Shown here piece by piece: positions 18,673 through 27,124 of a stretch of 64,000 nucleotides of DNA. Numbering within the stretch: position 1 is the stretch's first letter; the number at the start of each line of letters is the position of its first letter. Position numbers and translations under genes: made by a program. The DNA comes from Bordetella hinzii LMG 13501 (lineage in GTDB: Bacteria > Pseudomonadota > Gammaproteobacteria > Burkholderiales > Burkholderiaceae_B): the NCBI RefSeq assembly GCF_001548475.1, contig NZ_LRUJ01000003.1, positions 1 to 64,000 on the forward strand, read 5' to 3'. The notes under the pieces are model-generated. The model did not search any database and was not told where the DNA came from. It worked only from the letters and a program-made list of their open reading frames with translations.

Positions 18673-20085
18673 ATGCGCTGGAAACTTACTGCAACGTTGC
18701 TTGCCGCTGTGGCCTTATCATCCCTAGTGACTTATTTCGCTGTGCGCACGGAGCAGGAGGATAGTGGATATACTTTACCGGCCGTGACGATGGGAGCCAA
18801 CAATGAACTGGGCATCCCCGCAGTCGTAGACCATCCCAATAATAAGTTCCTTCGGCCGTTCTACGCGGAGCGTGCCGGCCTCAGGGTCACCTACGAAAAG
18901 CAGATTTTTTCGCCGCAGCAGCCTGCGATGATGTACGTGCCGGCAGACATAGAAGGAAGAACCATGCTGCCGTGGAGAACTAGCGAAAACGGTAAACCAG
19001 GACTCTATGGCCTCTATCCAGGCAACACCCTGGTACTGCTCGACAACAAGCTATACGACCTCGGTGTAGGAACACTCTTCATTAAGGTCCGCAATGAATC
19101 AGCAAAAGGCCTTACCGGATTCGTTCCAGCGGACATTGTCATTGGCGAAACGGCGCCGGCAGACGACACTCTTTGGCGGGCCAGAGATGTCGCCCGGCTC
19201 AAGGATCTTTCCGTCGTAAGTATTGACGGGGTTCCCTTGTATGCCATACTACGCCCCACCGATGACCGTGACGTGGCTAGGCAGATTGCTATTCTTTCGG
19301 ATCCGTCGAAGTACGACGGTGCACTCGGGGGCGGCCAACCCGGTATACATCCTGTCGCTGCAGCCAATACCGTCTACGGCATCTTGGTGTACGCCCTGCG
19401 GCCCGATACGGACAGCACGCTGCGCGCCAGCGCCATCTCCGCCGCCCAGAAGTTCTTCGACGCATACGCATTTCCCAAGGCGGACCAGATAAAACCTGGC
19501 GTTGTGGCATGGCCGTATACCTTTGAATGGAACCTGAACTGGGGTATCAAGCTCTCACCGCCCTGGTACTCGGCATATGCAAATGCAGTAATGGCGGCCG
19601 CCGCGTCCATCCTGTTCAAAGAAACAGGAGAAGAAAAATATAGGCAACTGGCATTGGCGTCTCTGCGCTACCTGGACTTGCCTGTCCAGGATGGAGGTGC
19701 AAAATATACGGTGTCAGGCTTTCAGCTGCCCGCGGAGTATGTCTATCCATCTCCGCCCATACCCAATGTCCGCGTTCTTGATGGCGAGCTGATTGCAGCG
19801 GTTGCAACATATAACGCCGCTCGACTGCTGGGCAATAGCTGGGCCCTCGCGCTCTTCCAGCGACAAGCCTATAGCTTAGCCATGCAAATGGACTTCTACA
19901 CCAGGAAGGATGGCCGGATGCTCTTCGCGACCTACGTGGAAGAAATGCCAGAGCATTATCAGTGGATTCTTTGGTCGAACCTGCAGGCCCTGGGAAACAT
20001 CACGAAGGATCGGCGCTTTAGCGATACGGCGGATCGGCTGAAGCCGCACATCAACAAGACGGATTGCCAGCAAAAGGGATGCTGA
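18673..20085 (+). CDS. D-glucuronyl C5-epimerase family protein, membrane-anchored
   Basis: A 470-residue protein with an N-terminal membrane anchor (residues about 6-24) and a C-terminal half matching the D-glucuronyl C5-epimerase domain (PF06662): PPWYSAYANAVMAAAAS, the EYVYPSPPIPNVRVLDGEL segment and EHYQWILWSNLQAL line up with PWYSAMAQGQAIS, EEYPTTPSSFVLNG and YHTTHINQLQLL of the animal enzyme. Such enzymes turn glucuronate into iduronate within polysaccharides. Base composition differs sharply from the flanks (a hand count of 18721-18780 gives 50% GC against 68% for 17281-17340), a sign of horizontal transfer. No glycosyltransferase lies nearby. AAGGA precedes the ATG. Confidence 0.8.
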   Translation: MRWKLTATLLAAVALSSLVTYFAVRTEQEDSGYTLPAVTMGANNELGIPAVVDHPNNKFLRPFYAERAGLRVTYEKQIFSPQQPAMMYVPADIEGRTMLPWRTSENGKPGLYGLYPGNTLVLLDNKLYDLGVGTLFIKVRNESAKGLTGFVPADIVIGETAPADDTLWRARDVARLKDLSVVSIDGVPLYAILRPTDDRDVARQIAILSDPSKYDGALGGGQPGIHPVAAANTVYGILVYALRPDTDSTLRASAISAAQKFFDAYAFPKADQIKPGVVAWPYTFEWNLNWGIKLSPPWYSAYANAVMAAAASILFKETGEEKYRQLALASLRYLDLPVQDGGAKYTVSGFQLPAEYVYPSPPIPNVRVLDGELIAAVATYNAARLLGNSWALALFQRQAYSLAMQMDFYTRKDGRMLFATYVEEMPEHYQWILWSNLQALGNITKDRRFSDTADRLKPHINKTDCQQKGC

Positions 20086-20100
20086 CACAGGCTACCGGTA

Positions 20101-20459
20101 TGACCTGCCCCCAGGCTTAGTACGGTACCGACATAGAGCCCTGAGTTAAAAAACCGTTGTTGCTGATGAGCCAGAGCGAACTGCTCGGGCGTTAAATATC
20201 CGGGCGCGCTATGCGGCCGCTCGGTGTTGTACTCGACGCGCCAGTCTTCGATCAAGGATTTTGCCTGGCTCAATGATAGGAACCAGTGCTCGTTCAAGCA
20301 TTCATCGCGGAATTTTCCACTGAAGCTTTCGATGTAAGCATTTTCCACGGGCTTGCCTGGCCTGATGAACGACAGCTTCACGCCAGCCTGATAGGCCCAG
20401 GCGTCCAAGGCCCTACTGGCAAACTCCGGACCGTTGTCTACGGTGATAGAGCGAGGCAA
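20101..20459 (-). mobile_element. IS3-family transposase remnant, 3' end
   Basis: The minus strand encodes the last part of an IS3-family OrfB transposase (DDE region): VDNGPEFASRALDAWAYQ, then KPVENAYIESFSGKFRDECLN and the NTERPHSAPGYLTPEQF end motif, with the D and E of the catalytic triad visible. The element end is probably 20101, where TGACCTGCCCCCA begins. The other end is missing: the sequence switches to integrase coding near 20459, so only about 360 bases of the element survive. It probably deleted the front of the integrase gene. Confidence 0.85.
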
Positions 20460-20462
20460 GCG

Positions 20463-20789
20463 GACCGCCGCGGGCTGATCGAATGGACCGACGATCTGCG
20501 CGATTTGTTCAAGGAGCTGGCCAGCATTGAGCGCCAGCCGTCCATGTTTGTCTGGACGACGCGCCAGGGGCAGCCGTACACCGAAAAGGGGTTCAAGGCC
20601 ATGTGGAACCGAATCATGGCGGACTGGCTAAAGCTGCCAGGAACCGAGCGGTTCACCTTCCATGATCTGCGGGCCTACTACGTCACGGTGATGGTGGGCC
20701 GGGGCGAAAACCCAGAGACTCACGCCAACCCCGCCACCACTAGGCGCGTGTACGACCGGCGCCGAGTCGTGAAGATCAAAAGCGCCTGA
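20463..20789 (+). pseudogene. Tyrosine integrase, C-terminal fragment
   Basis: The plus strand encodes the C-terminal end of a phage-type tyrosine recombinase: RGLIEWTDDLRDLF, then the catalytic HxxR box (FHDLRAYYVT) and the ending HANPATTRRVYDRR with the nucleophilic tyrosine. The N-terminal arm-binding and core domains are gone, cut at the IS remnant near 20460. An open frame starting at 20286 joins antisense IS sequence to the integrase tail and is an artefact. The gene points at tRNA-His 88 bases away, the usual position of an integrase beside its attachment site. Confidence 0.85.
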
Positions 20790-20825
20790 TGTCACCAATT
20801 AGCGATCTTGTCACCATTGAACCAA

Positions 20826-20859
20826 AGAAAAAAGGCACCCCGCTTTCGCGTAAGTGCCT
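20826..20859 (-). terminator. Terminator downstream of tRNA-His
   Basis: On the minus strand, AGGCAC pairs with GTGCCT (20833-20838 and 20854-20859) around an inner CGC/GCG pair, followed by a run of T (complement of A6 at 20828-20833). It is 19 bases after the encoded CCA of tRNA-His. Confidence 0.75.
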
Positions 20860-20877
20860 GATTTCATTTGTATTCGG

Positions 20878-20954
20878 TGGGGTGGCTGATGGGACTCGAA
20901 CCCACGACAACCGGAATCACAATCCGGGACTCTACCAACTGAGCTACAGCCACC
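20878..20954 (-). tRNA. tRNA-His (GTG)
   Basis: Complete cloverleaf on the minus strand. The 5' end GGTGGCTG pairs with CAGCCACC, including the extra G(-1):C73 pair diagnostic of tRNA-His. The anticodon loop is TTGTGAT with anticodon GTG (20918-20920), the T-loop has GGTTCGAGTCC, and CCA is encoded at 20878-20880. It is the probable integration site of the lost element whose integrase tail lies at 20463-20789. Confidence 0.97.
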
Positions 20955-20970
20955 GCTGCAAAGAAGAAGA

Positions 20971-21001
20971 ATTCTAGCACGAAAATCGGGGAGTGTGCCA
21001 A
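20971..21001 (-). promoter_or_regulatory. Predicted promoter of tRNA-His
   Basis: On the minus strand an extended -10 box TGCTAGAAT (TAGAAT at 20971-20976) lies 17 bases before the tRNA 5' end, with TTGGCA (20996-21001) as a possible -35 at 19-base spacing. Confidence 0.5.
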
Positions 21002-21008
21002 GGGCTGA

Positions 21009-21036
21009 TTGACCGGCGCGCCAGGCTTGCTATCCT
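21009..21036 (+). promoter_or_regulatory. Predicted promoter of the cardiolipin synthase gene
   Basis: TTGACC (21009-21014) and TATCCT (21031-21036) with 16-base spacing, 45 bases before the start codon at 21081. Confidence 0.4.
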
Positions 21037-21080
21037 TGCGCGGAAACAGAGGCCGCGCGGGGCGGCGCCAGTCCTATGGG

Positions 21081-22547
21081 ATGTCCATGGAGCGTATCGA
21101 CGAACTTCTGAATCAATACTGGCCACACCTGGTATTTGCCGTCAGTGTGATCGCCGGAACGGGGGCTGCGGTGCATGCGGCCATGACCAAGCAGGATGTC
21201 CGGGCCGCCATCGCGTGGGTGGGCGTGGCGCTGTTTTCGCCGATTTTCGGCGCCCTGCTTTATTTCGTGGCGGGCATCAACCGGATCCGCCGCAGCCTGG
21301 TGTCGCAGCAGCGCGACGAGGCGGTGGTGGCCAATGTGGATATGCTCAGTTCGGCCACGCTGGGCGATGTGGTGCCTCATAGCGCGCCGCAGTTTGCCTC
21401 TTTGCGCAAGCTGGGCGACAAGCTGAGTTTCTTCCAGCTGCTCGGCGGCAACCGGGTGCGGCCGCTCGACGGCGGGGATGAGGCCTATCCGGCCATGCTG
21501 GCGGCCATCCGCCAGGCGAAGCATTGCATCGCTATGCAGAGCTATATCTTCGATAACGATCCCATCGGGCGCGAGATCGCCGAGGCCTTGATCGAGGCCC
21601 AGGCCCGCGGGGTGCAGGTCCGGGTGCTGATCGATGCGGTGGGCAGCCGCTATTCGCATCCGCCCATTGTGCGCATGCTGGTCAAGGGCGGCGTGCCCAC
21701 GGCGCGCTTCATGACCAATCCCCTGGGGGTCCTGCGCATGCCCTACGCCAATCTGCGCAGCCATCGCAAGATCCTGGTGGCCGATGGCTGCCATGGGCTG
21801 ACCGGCGGCATGAACGTGCGCGCGGCCTTTGTCTCGGCCCTGTCCGGCGCGCAAACCAATCGCGATACGCATTTCGAGCTGCAAGGGCCGGTGGTGGGGC
21901 AGCTGATGTCGGTGTTTGCCCATGATTGGAATTTCACGACCCACGAGACGCTGGCTGGCGAGCCGTGGTTTCCGGCCACGCTGACGGAGCCGGCCGGCAC
22001 GGTGCCGGTGCGCTGCGTGGCCTCGGGGCCCGACCGCGCGCTGGGCAATAACCAGAATATGCTGCTGGGCGCCCTGGCCGTCGCCCAACGCCATGTGCGG
22101 ATTCAATCGCCGTATTTTCTGCCGGACCAGACGCTGATCGGCGCGCTGGCCACGGCCGCCCGCCGCGGGGTGACAGTGGACGTGGTGATTCCGGACAAGA
22201 ACAATCTGCGTCTGGTGGATTACGCCATGCAGGCCCAGCTGGACCAGATCGTGCGCACCGGATGCCGGGTGTGGCGCGCTGGCGGCGCTTTCGATCATTC
22301 CAAGCTGATGACGGTGGACGGCGTCTGGTCGTATGTCGGGTCGTCCAATCTGGACCCGCGCAGCCTGCGGCTGAATTTCGAGCTGGACACGGAAATCTAT
22401 GATGCGCAGCTGGCGCAATGGATCGCCGGCCGGGTCGACGCCCGGATCGCCCAAGCCCGCCAGGTGACGCTGGAATCACTGCGCGACCGTCCGTTTGTCT
22501 ACCGGCTGCGCAACAAACTCATCTGGCTGGCCACGCCCTATCTCTAG
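21081..22547 (+). CDS. cls: Cardiolipin synthase, phospholipase D superfamily
   Basis: Cardiolipin synthase joins two phosphatidyl units into cardiolipin at the inner membrane. The 488-residue protein has two N-terminal membrane segments (HLVFAVSVIAGTGAAVHAAM and the LFSPIFGALLYFV stretch), a short positively charged linker and two HKD catalytic motifs: H228 in SHRKILVADG and H406 in DHSKLMTVDG. The start at ATG 21081 (or 21087) matches the family N terminus; the longer frame includes promoter-like sequence. Cls is the best fit, although other PLD-type phosphatidyltransferases share this layout. Confidence 0.9.
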   Translation: MSMERIDELLNQYWPHLVFAVSVIAGTGAAVHAAMTKQDVRAAIAWVGVALFSPIFGALLYFVAGINRIRRSLVSQQRDEAVVANVDMLSSATLGDVVPHSAPQFASLRKLGDKLSFFQLLGGNRVRPLDGGDEAYPAMLAAIRQAKHCIAMQSYIFDNDPIGREIAEALIEAQARGVQVRVLIDAVGSRYSHPPIVRMLVKGGVPTARFMTNPLGVLRMPYANLRSHRKILVADGCHGLTGGMNVRAAFVSALSGAQTNRDTHFELQGPVVGQLMSVFAHDWNFTTHETLAGEPWFPATLTEPAGTVPVRCVASGPDRALGNNQNMLLGALAVAQRHVRIQSPYFLPDQTLIGALATAARRGVTVDVVIPDKNNLRLVDYAMQAQLDQIVRTGCRVWRAGGAFDHSKLMTVDGVWSYVGSSNLDPRSLRLNFELDTEIYDAQLAQWIAGRVDARIAQARQVTLESLRDRPFVYRLRNKLIWLATPYL

Positions 22548-22576
22548 ATTTCCCGTCGGGAGTCCTGCTTCTTTTT

Positions 22577-22614
22577 GCAATGTTTATTGCAGATGGTTGC
22601 TTTTTTTGTAGCAA
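22577..22614 (+). terminator. Two small hairpins after the cardiolipin synthase gene
   Basis: GCAAT/ATTGC (22577-22581, 22586-22590) and TTGCT/AGCAA (22597-22601, 22610-22614) with a T7 run at 22601-22607, in an AT-rich stretch. They may terminate cls transcription or form part of the leader of the sigma factor gene. Confidence 0.35.
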
Positions 22615-22668
22615 ATATAGTATTTTGGCGAAAAATGTCGCATTACCCCTTCGATATTTGTCGCCGCC

Positions 22669-23241
22669 ATGGAATGCCTTCCCGTGATGTCAGGCTATGC
22701 TGCGCTCCCGCCTGCGAGCGCGGACGAACGCCTTTTCCGGGAGCTGGTGGCCACGCACACCGACCGCCTGCGGCGCTTCATCGTCAAGCACATCGGCAAT
22801 GACGGCGAAGCCGAGGACCTGACACAGCAGGCATTCCTGGAGGCCGCGCGGTCCTTCGGCACGTTCCGGGGGGACTCCCAGCTGTCGACCTGGCTGTACG
22901 GCATCGCGCTCAATCTGGTGCGCAACCATCTATCGCGCGCGCCCGAGCGGCGTTTTGAGTTCGTGGCCGTGGGGGTCCTGGAACAGGTCGCCTGTGAAGG
23001 CGCCTGTCCGCGGACCATCATCGAACACCGCCAGGCGCTGGAAATACTCGCGCAGGCGCTGGAGGAGTTGCCAGCCGCGATGCGCGACATCTTGCTGTTG
23101 ATGAGCCTGGACGATATCTCGTACGAAGAAGCGGCCCGCCAGCTGACCCTGCCGGTGGGCACGGTCCGCAGCCGCCTGTCGCGCGCGCGACAGGCCCTGC
23201 GCCTCAAACTGCTGACCAAGGGCCTGCCGCCGCAGGGCTGA
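22669..23241 (+). CDS. ECF-type RNA polymerase sigma factor
   Basis: A 190-residue sigma-70 family factor of the extracytoplasmic function group. Region 2 spans about residues 25-95 (DRLRRFIVKHIGNDGEAEDLTQ, then STWLYGIALNLVRNHL) and region 4 about 130-180 with the helix-turn-helix ISYEEAARQLTLPVGTVRSRLSRAR. ATG 22687 is an alternative start. No anti-sigma gene lies beside it; the downstream neighbour is an opposite-strand monooxygenase. The upstream 120 bases are AT-rich, consistent with a regulated promoter. The regulon is unknown. Confidence 0.88.
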   Translation: MECLPVMSGYAALPPASADERLFRELVATHTDRLRRFIVKHIGNDGEAEDLTQQAFLEAARSFGTFRGDSQLSTWLYGIALNLVRNHLSRAPERRFEFVAVGVLEQVACEGACPRTIIEHRQALEILAQALEELPAAMRDILLLMSLDDISYEEAARQLTLPVGTVRSRLSRARQALRLKLLTKGLPPQG

Positions 23242-23248
23242 GCCGGCC

Positions 23249-24499
23249 TTATTCTTTCTTGTAGGAAAGATAATCGAGGTGGATGCCGATATGGTCGGCG
23301 ATGTAGCGCGCGTCGTGCCATACCCCCCAGATGAATGACGAGGAGCGGTTGGTCAGGTTGGGCAGCCCCAGGAAGTAAATCCCTTTTTCCGCCGAGATGC
23401 CGCGCTTGTGGATGGGATAGCCTTTCTCATCGAAGATATCGGCCTCGATCCAGCTGAAATCGACCTTGAAGCCGGTGGCCCACAGAATGGTCCGGATGCC
23501 GGCGCGGGCCAGGTCGAGGCTGAGGATGGGATGCGTCAGGCATTCCGGATCGCTGAGCAGCTTCCAGGCCTCGGGTTCGGGCGGCAGGTCCAGGCCGTTC
23601 TGCTCGATATAGGCATCGGCCTCGCGCAACACTTCAAAGTAGTCTTCGTCGCCCTGCGCAATATCGCGCGCCAGATTGTCCTCGAAATGCAGCACCCCGT
23701 TTTCGTAGGATTTGGTGATGCCCACCAGTTGGATGCCGTCGTGCGCCAGGCGCCGGAAGTCCACGGTCTTGCCATTCTCGTAGCCGCTCACCGCAAAGGC
23801 GACGTGCTCGCGCTTGGGCTTTTTCTTGACCTCATCCCACATGCCCAGCGCGCCGAGCCACCAGCAATAATCGCGTTGGCGATAGGCGCGCGGCGGACGG
23901 TAGTGTTCGCCCACAGAGAGGTAGACCGTGCGGCCGGCCTGGCGCAGCTCTTCGGCGATCTGCGAACCGGACGCGCCCGCGCCCACCACCAGCACGGCGC
24001 CGTCGGCCAGCTGGCCAGGATTCTTGTATGCCGAAGAATGCAGCTGCTGGATACCGGCGCTGTCCGGCACGATCCTGGGGTAGCTGGGAATCTGAAACGG
24101 GCCGGTGGCGGCCACCACGTGCTGGGCTTCGATCACCCCGTCGGAGGTCGTGATGGTAAAGCCGGGCCGCCTATCGTTGCGCCTGACATGCTTGACTTCG
24201 ACGCCGGTGCGCACCGGCGCCTTGATCATCCTTGCGTAGTCTTCGAAATACTTCGCCATTCTTTCCTTGGGCGGAAACACGTCGGGACCGACATCGTCGA
24301 AGGTCAGGCCGGGGAAGCGGTCATGCCAAGCCGGCCCATTGGCGACCAGGGAATCCCAGCGCTCCGAACGCCAGCGTTCGGCGATGCGCTTGCGCTCCAG
24401 CACGATATGCGGGATGCCCATCGCCGTGAGATGCTCGCTCATTGCGATACCGGCCTGTCCCGCGCCGACCACCAGCGTGTTCGTTTTTTCAATTGACAT
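23249..24499 (-). CDS. Flavin-containing monooxygenase-like NAD(P)/FAD oxidoreductase
   Basis: A 416-residue two-dinucleotide-fold flavoprotein of the CzcO/FMO type. FAD is bound by VVGAGQAGIAMSEHL (10-24), NADP by VLVVGAGASGSQIAEEL in the middle, and the ATGF motif (WATGFKVDFSWI) lies in the C-terminal third. Such enzymes use NADPH and O2 to oxygenate small nucleophiles or ketones, but the substrate cannot be read from sequence. It is divergent from the PotA-like ATPase, with a repeat-bearing 360-base region between them. Confidence 0.87.
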   Translation of the reverse strand: MSIEKTNTLVVGAGQAGIAMSEHLTAMGIPHIVLERKRIAERWRSERWDSLVANGPAWHDRFPGLTFDDVGPDVFPPKERMAKYFEDYARMIKAPVRTGVEVKHVRRNDRRPGFTITTSDGVIEAQHVVAATGPFQIPSYPRIVPDSAGIQQLHSSAYKNPGQLADGAVLVVGAGASGSQIAEELRQAGRTVYLSVGEHYRPPRAYRQRDYCWWLGALGMWDEVKKKPKREHVAFAVSGYENGKTVDFRRLAHDGIQLVGITKSYENGVLHFEDNLARDIAQGDEDYFEVLREADAYIEQNGLDLPPEPEAWKLLSDPECLTHPILSLDLARAGIRTILWATGFKVDFSWIEADIFDEKGYPIHKRGISAEKGIYFLGLPNLTNRSSSFIWGVWHDARYIADHIGIHLDYLSYKKE

Positions 24500-24859
24500 G
24501 TCAAGATCCTAAAGAGTGTCGAGACCTGGTCCGTCTCGAGTCCGGCACGAAGATCCAGGAGAACTGGCCGGCAAGCACCAAAAGCGTGCCGCCCGACGAT
24601 TGCCACGCAGTGTGCGGCAGAACATCGGGCTTGATAACTTCGTTTTTCGGACGGCTGACTTAGGAAAAAGCAAATGTCCCGCCGGCCCGGGGCGCGGGCT
24701 GTCCAAGCGCGGGCGGTATTTCGTTTTTCCGATGGCCCCCATCAGCATCGACAAAGCACCCGGCCACCCCCTTTGCCGTATTCTTGAACCCATCAAAAGC
24801 GGCTCGGCCCGCGCTGGCATGCCCGTGGAGCCGAGCACGTCCCCCATCGGAAAAAAACC
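24500..24859. other. Divergent regulatory region with repeats
   Basis: 360 bases with no credible gene between the monooxygenase (-) and the ATPase (+). CGTTTTTCCGATGGCCCCC (24722-24740) has an inverted counterpart CCCCCATCGGAAAAAAACCG at 24841-24860; the shared core is TTTTTCCGATGG. A weaker direct copy, CGTTTTTCGGACGG, is at 24641-24654. The arms could form a hairpin or be bound by a regulator. The second arm overlaps the likely ribosome-binding region of the ATPase gene. Confidence 0.5.
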
Positions 24860-24874
24860 GTGAGTCCCGCAGCC

Positions 24875-25996
24875 ATGCAGAATCGCAACCACGCCTCCGA
24901 TATCTCCAGCGCGGTCAGCCTGGAGGGAGTGGTAAAGAAGTACCGCGACCACACCGTCCTGCAGCGAGTTTCCTTGAAGATAGAACAGGGAGAGTTTCTG
25001 ACCCTGCTCGGACCTTCGGGCTGCGGCAAGACCACGCTGCTGAACCTGATCGCGGGATTTGCCGATGCCGACGAGGGCGAGATCTTCATCGACGGCAAAC
25101 CGGTCACGACGCTGCCGCCCTACCAGCGGCAGATCGGTATCGTGTTCCAGAACTACGCGCTTTTTCCGCACATGACGGTGGAGCGCAACATCGGCTATGG
25201 CCTGCGGATGCGCCACACGCCGGCAGCCGAGATCGCCGAGCGGGTGCGCGAGGCGATGGCCCTGGTCAAGCTCGACGGCCTGGGCCAACGCAAGCCGCGC
25301 GAATTGTCGGGCGGCCAACAACAGCGCGTGGCGCTGGCCCGCGCCCTGGTGATACGTCCCAAGGTGCTGCTGCTGGACGAACCTTTCTCGGCGCTGGACA
25401 AAGGCTTGCGCGGCGCCATGCAGGTCGAGGTGCGCGATATCCAGCGCAAGCTGGGCGTGACCACGATTTTCGTCACGCATGACCAGGGCGAAGCCTTGAG
25501 CATGTCGGACCGCATCGCCGTGATGAACCAGGGTGTGATCAAGCAGATCGCGACGCCCAGCGAACTCTATCGCAACCCGCAGGATCCCTTTGTCGCGTCC
25601 TTCCTGGGCGACGTCAATATCCTGCCCGCGCACTACCACGGCGCCAATGCCGAAACCATACAGCTGCGCCTGGGGGCCGGCCTGACGACCATTCCGCGCG
25701 ACCGGCTGGTCGGCGGCTCCTATGAAGGCCATCGCCTGGACGTCTATGTGCGTCCGGAGCACATCAAGCTGGAAAGCCTGCATAGCGGCTCCGTGCTGAG
25801 CGGCACGGTAGTCAACCATGTGTTCCAGGGCGATCACGTCGACCTCTACCTGGACGTCCACGTCCCCGTGGAAGGGCGCCAGCACGTCATGGTGCGCAGC
25901 GCCGATCTGAATTGCATTCATGAATGGCCCGTGGGCGCGGTGGCGGGCCTGGCCCTGCCCAGCCACGGCGTCAGCGTCTTCAACGCGCCGTCCTGA
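24875..25996 (+). CDS. ABC transporter ATP-binding protein, PotA/spermidine-putrescine type
   Basis: A 373-residue (from ATG 24875) ABC ATPase of the spermidine/putrescine, thiamine and iron family. It has Walker A GPSGCGKTT, signature LSGGQQQRVALARAL, Walker B VLLLDEPFSALD and a C-terminal TOBE-like domain (from about residue 280), so it energises an importer. GTG 24860 is an alternative start; neither has a clear ribosome site. Its own cluster has no permease; the matching permeases and binding protein are 3.2 kb downstream on the other strand (29199-31978) and lack an ATPase, so the two probably form one transporter (inference). Confidence 0.88.
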   Translation: MQNRNHASDISSAVSLEGVVKKYRDHTVLQRVSLKIEQGEFLTLLGPSGCGKTTLLNLIAGFADADEGEIFIDGKPVTTLPPYQRQIGIVFQNYALFPHMTVERNIGYGLRMRHTPAAEIAERVREAMALVKLDGLGQRKPRELSGGQQQRVALARALVIRPKVLLLDEPFSALDKGLRGAMQVEVRDIQRKLGVTTIFVTHDQGEALSMSDRIAVMNQGVIKQIATPSELYRNPQDPFVASFLGDVNILPAHYHGANAETIQLRLGAGLTTIPRDRLVGGSYEGHRLDVYVRPEHIKLESLHSGSVLSGTVVNHVFQGDHVDLYLDVHVPVEGRQHVMVRSADLNCIHEWPVGAVAGLALPSHGVSVFNAPS

Positions 25997-26098
25997 ACGC
26001 GGGACCGCGCTCCGCGGCCGGACCCGCGGCAAGGCCGGGGCCCGATCCAGGCGGCCTGCACAGGCCGTCGAATTCCACTCGTCTGCCTCCCTAAGCCC

Positions 26099-27097
26099 AT
26101 GAGCCAACACCCTACCGAAATGCAAGCCATCATCGCCCGCGAGCCGGGAGATGCCACTGTCTTGACGCTGGCCCGCCGGCCCGTGCCCACGCCCGGCGCC
26201 GGCGAAGTGCTGTTGCGCGTGCGCTCGGCCGGCATCAACCGGCCCGACATCATGCAGCGCCAGGGCTTGAGCAAGCCGGCCCCGGGCGTGACCGATATCC
26301 TCGGACTGGAAGCCTGCGGCGAGGTCGCCGCTTGCGGCCCCGGCGTGCCCCAGGCGCTGATGGGCAAGCGCCTCATGAGCCTGCTGGCCGGCGGCGGCTA
26401 TGCCCCGTGGTGCGTGGCCCGTCTGGAGCACTCCCTTCCCGTGCCGGAAGATCTGAGCGATGAGGAAGCCAGCGCCTTGCCCGAAGGCCTGTTCACGGTC
26501 TGGCACAACCTCTTTGAACTGGGCCGCCTGCGCATGGGAGAGACCGTGCTCATCCACGGCGGCGGCGGCGGTATCGGCACGCTGGCGATACAGATGGCGC
26601 ATGCCGCCGGCGCGCGGGTCATCGTCACCGATGGCGAGCGCGAGCGCCTGGCCGCCCTGCGCGAGCTGGGCGCCTCCGAGGCCATCTGTTTTCACGACAC
26701 CGACTTCGTGGCCGCCTGCGAGACCTTCACGCAAGGCAAGGGCGTCGACGTCGTGCTGGACATTGTCGGCGGCGACTATGTGCGCCGCAATATGCAGGTC
26801 CTGGCCTTCGGCGGCCGCCACGTCAGCCTGTCCTTTCTGCAGGGGTCGGCCATCAATATCGAACTGCTGACCTTGATGCAGAAGCAGTTGAGCCTGCATT
26901 CCTCGACCATGCGTCCGCAAACCGACGCCGAGAAAGCGCGCATGGCGGCCGCCCTGCAGCGCCATGTGCTGCCGCTGGTGGCCGATGGCCGCATCCGCCC
27001 CAGGATGTCCCAGAGCCTGCCGCTGGCCGAGGCCGCGCGGGCGCACCAGCTGCTGGAAAGCGGCAAGGTTTTCGGCAAGCTGGTACTGCGTCCCTGA
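26099..27097 (+). CDS. Quinone oxidoreductase-like zinc-independent alcohol dehydrogenase family enzyme
   Basis: A 332-residue medium-chain dehydrogenase/reductase of the quinone oxidoreductase branch (no structural zinc cysteine cluster). It shows the N-terminal GroES-like part with RVRSAGINRPDIMQR, the NADPH site HGGGGGIGTLAIQMA and the RPQTDAEKARM segment typical of this branch. It reduces quinones or enones with NADPH in known members. It lies 102 bases after the ATPase and 27 before the GST gene, all on one strand. Confidence 0.87.
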   Translation: MSQHPTEMQAIIAREPGDATVLTLARRPVPTPGAGEVLLRVRSAGINRPDIMQRQGLSKPAPGVTDILGLEACGEVAACGPGVPQALMGKRLMSLLAGGGYAPWCVARLEHSLPVPEDLSDEEASALPEGLFTVWHNLFELGRLRMGETVLIHGGGGGIGTLAIQMAHAAGARVIVTDGERERLAALRELGASEAICFHDTDFVAACETFTQGKGVDVVLDIVGGDYVRRNMQVLAFGGRHVSLSFLQGSAINIELLTLMQKQLSLHSSTMRPQTDAEKARMAAALQRHVLPLVADGRIRPRMSQSLPLAEAARAHQLLESGKVFGKLVLRP

Positions 27098-27124
27098 ACT
27101 CATTCCCTACGGCTGGAGGCCGCC

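Noticed and set aside
20286-20789. Single gene spanning IS antisense and integrase sequence
   Set aside because: The first third is the reverse of an IS transposase; only the last part is integrase, so this is a fusion artefact.
24509-27103. Very long open frame on the minus strand over the ATPase and quinone reductase
   Set aside because: Both genes under it have complete motifs; the protein is low-complexity and without recognisable domains.
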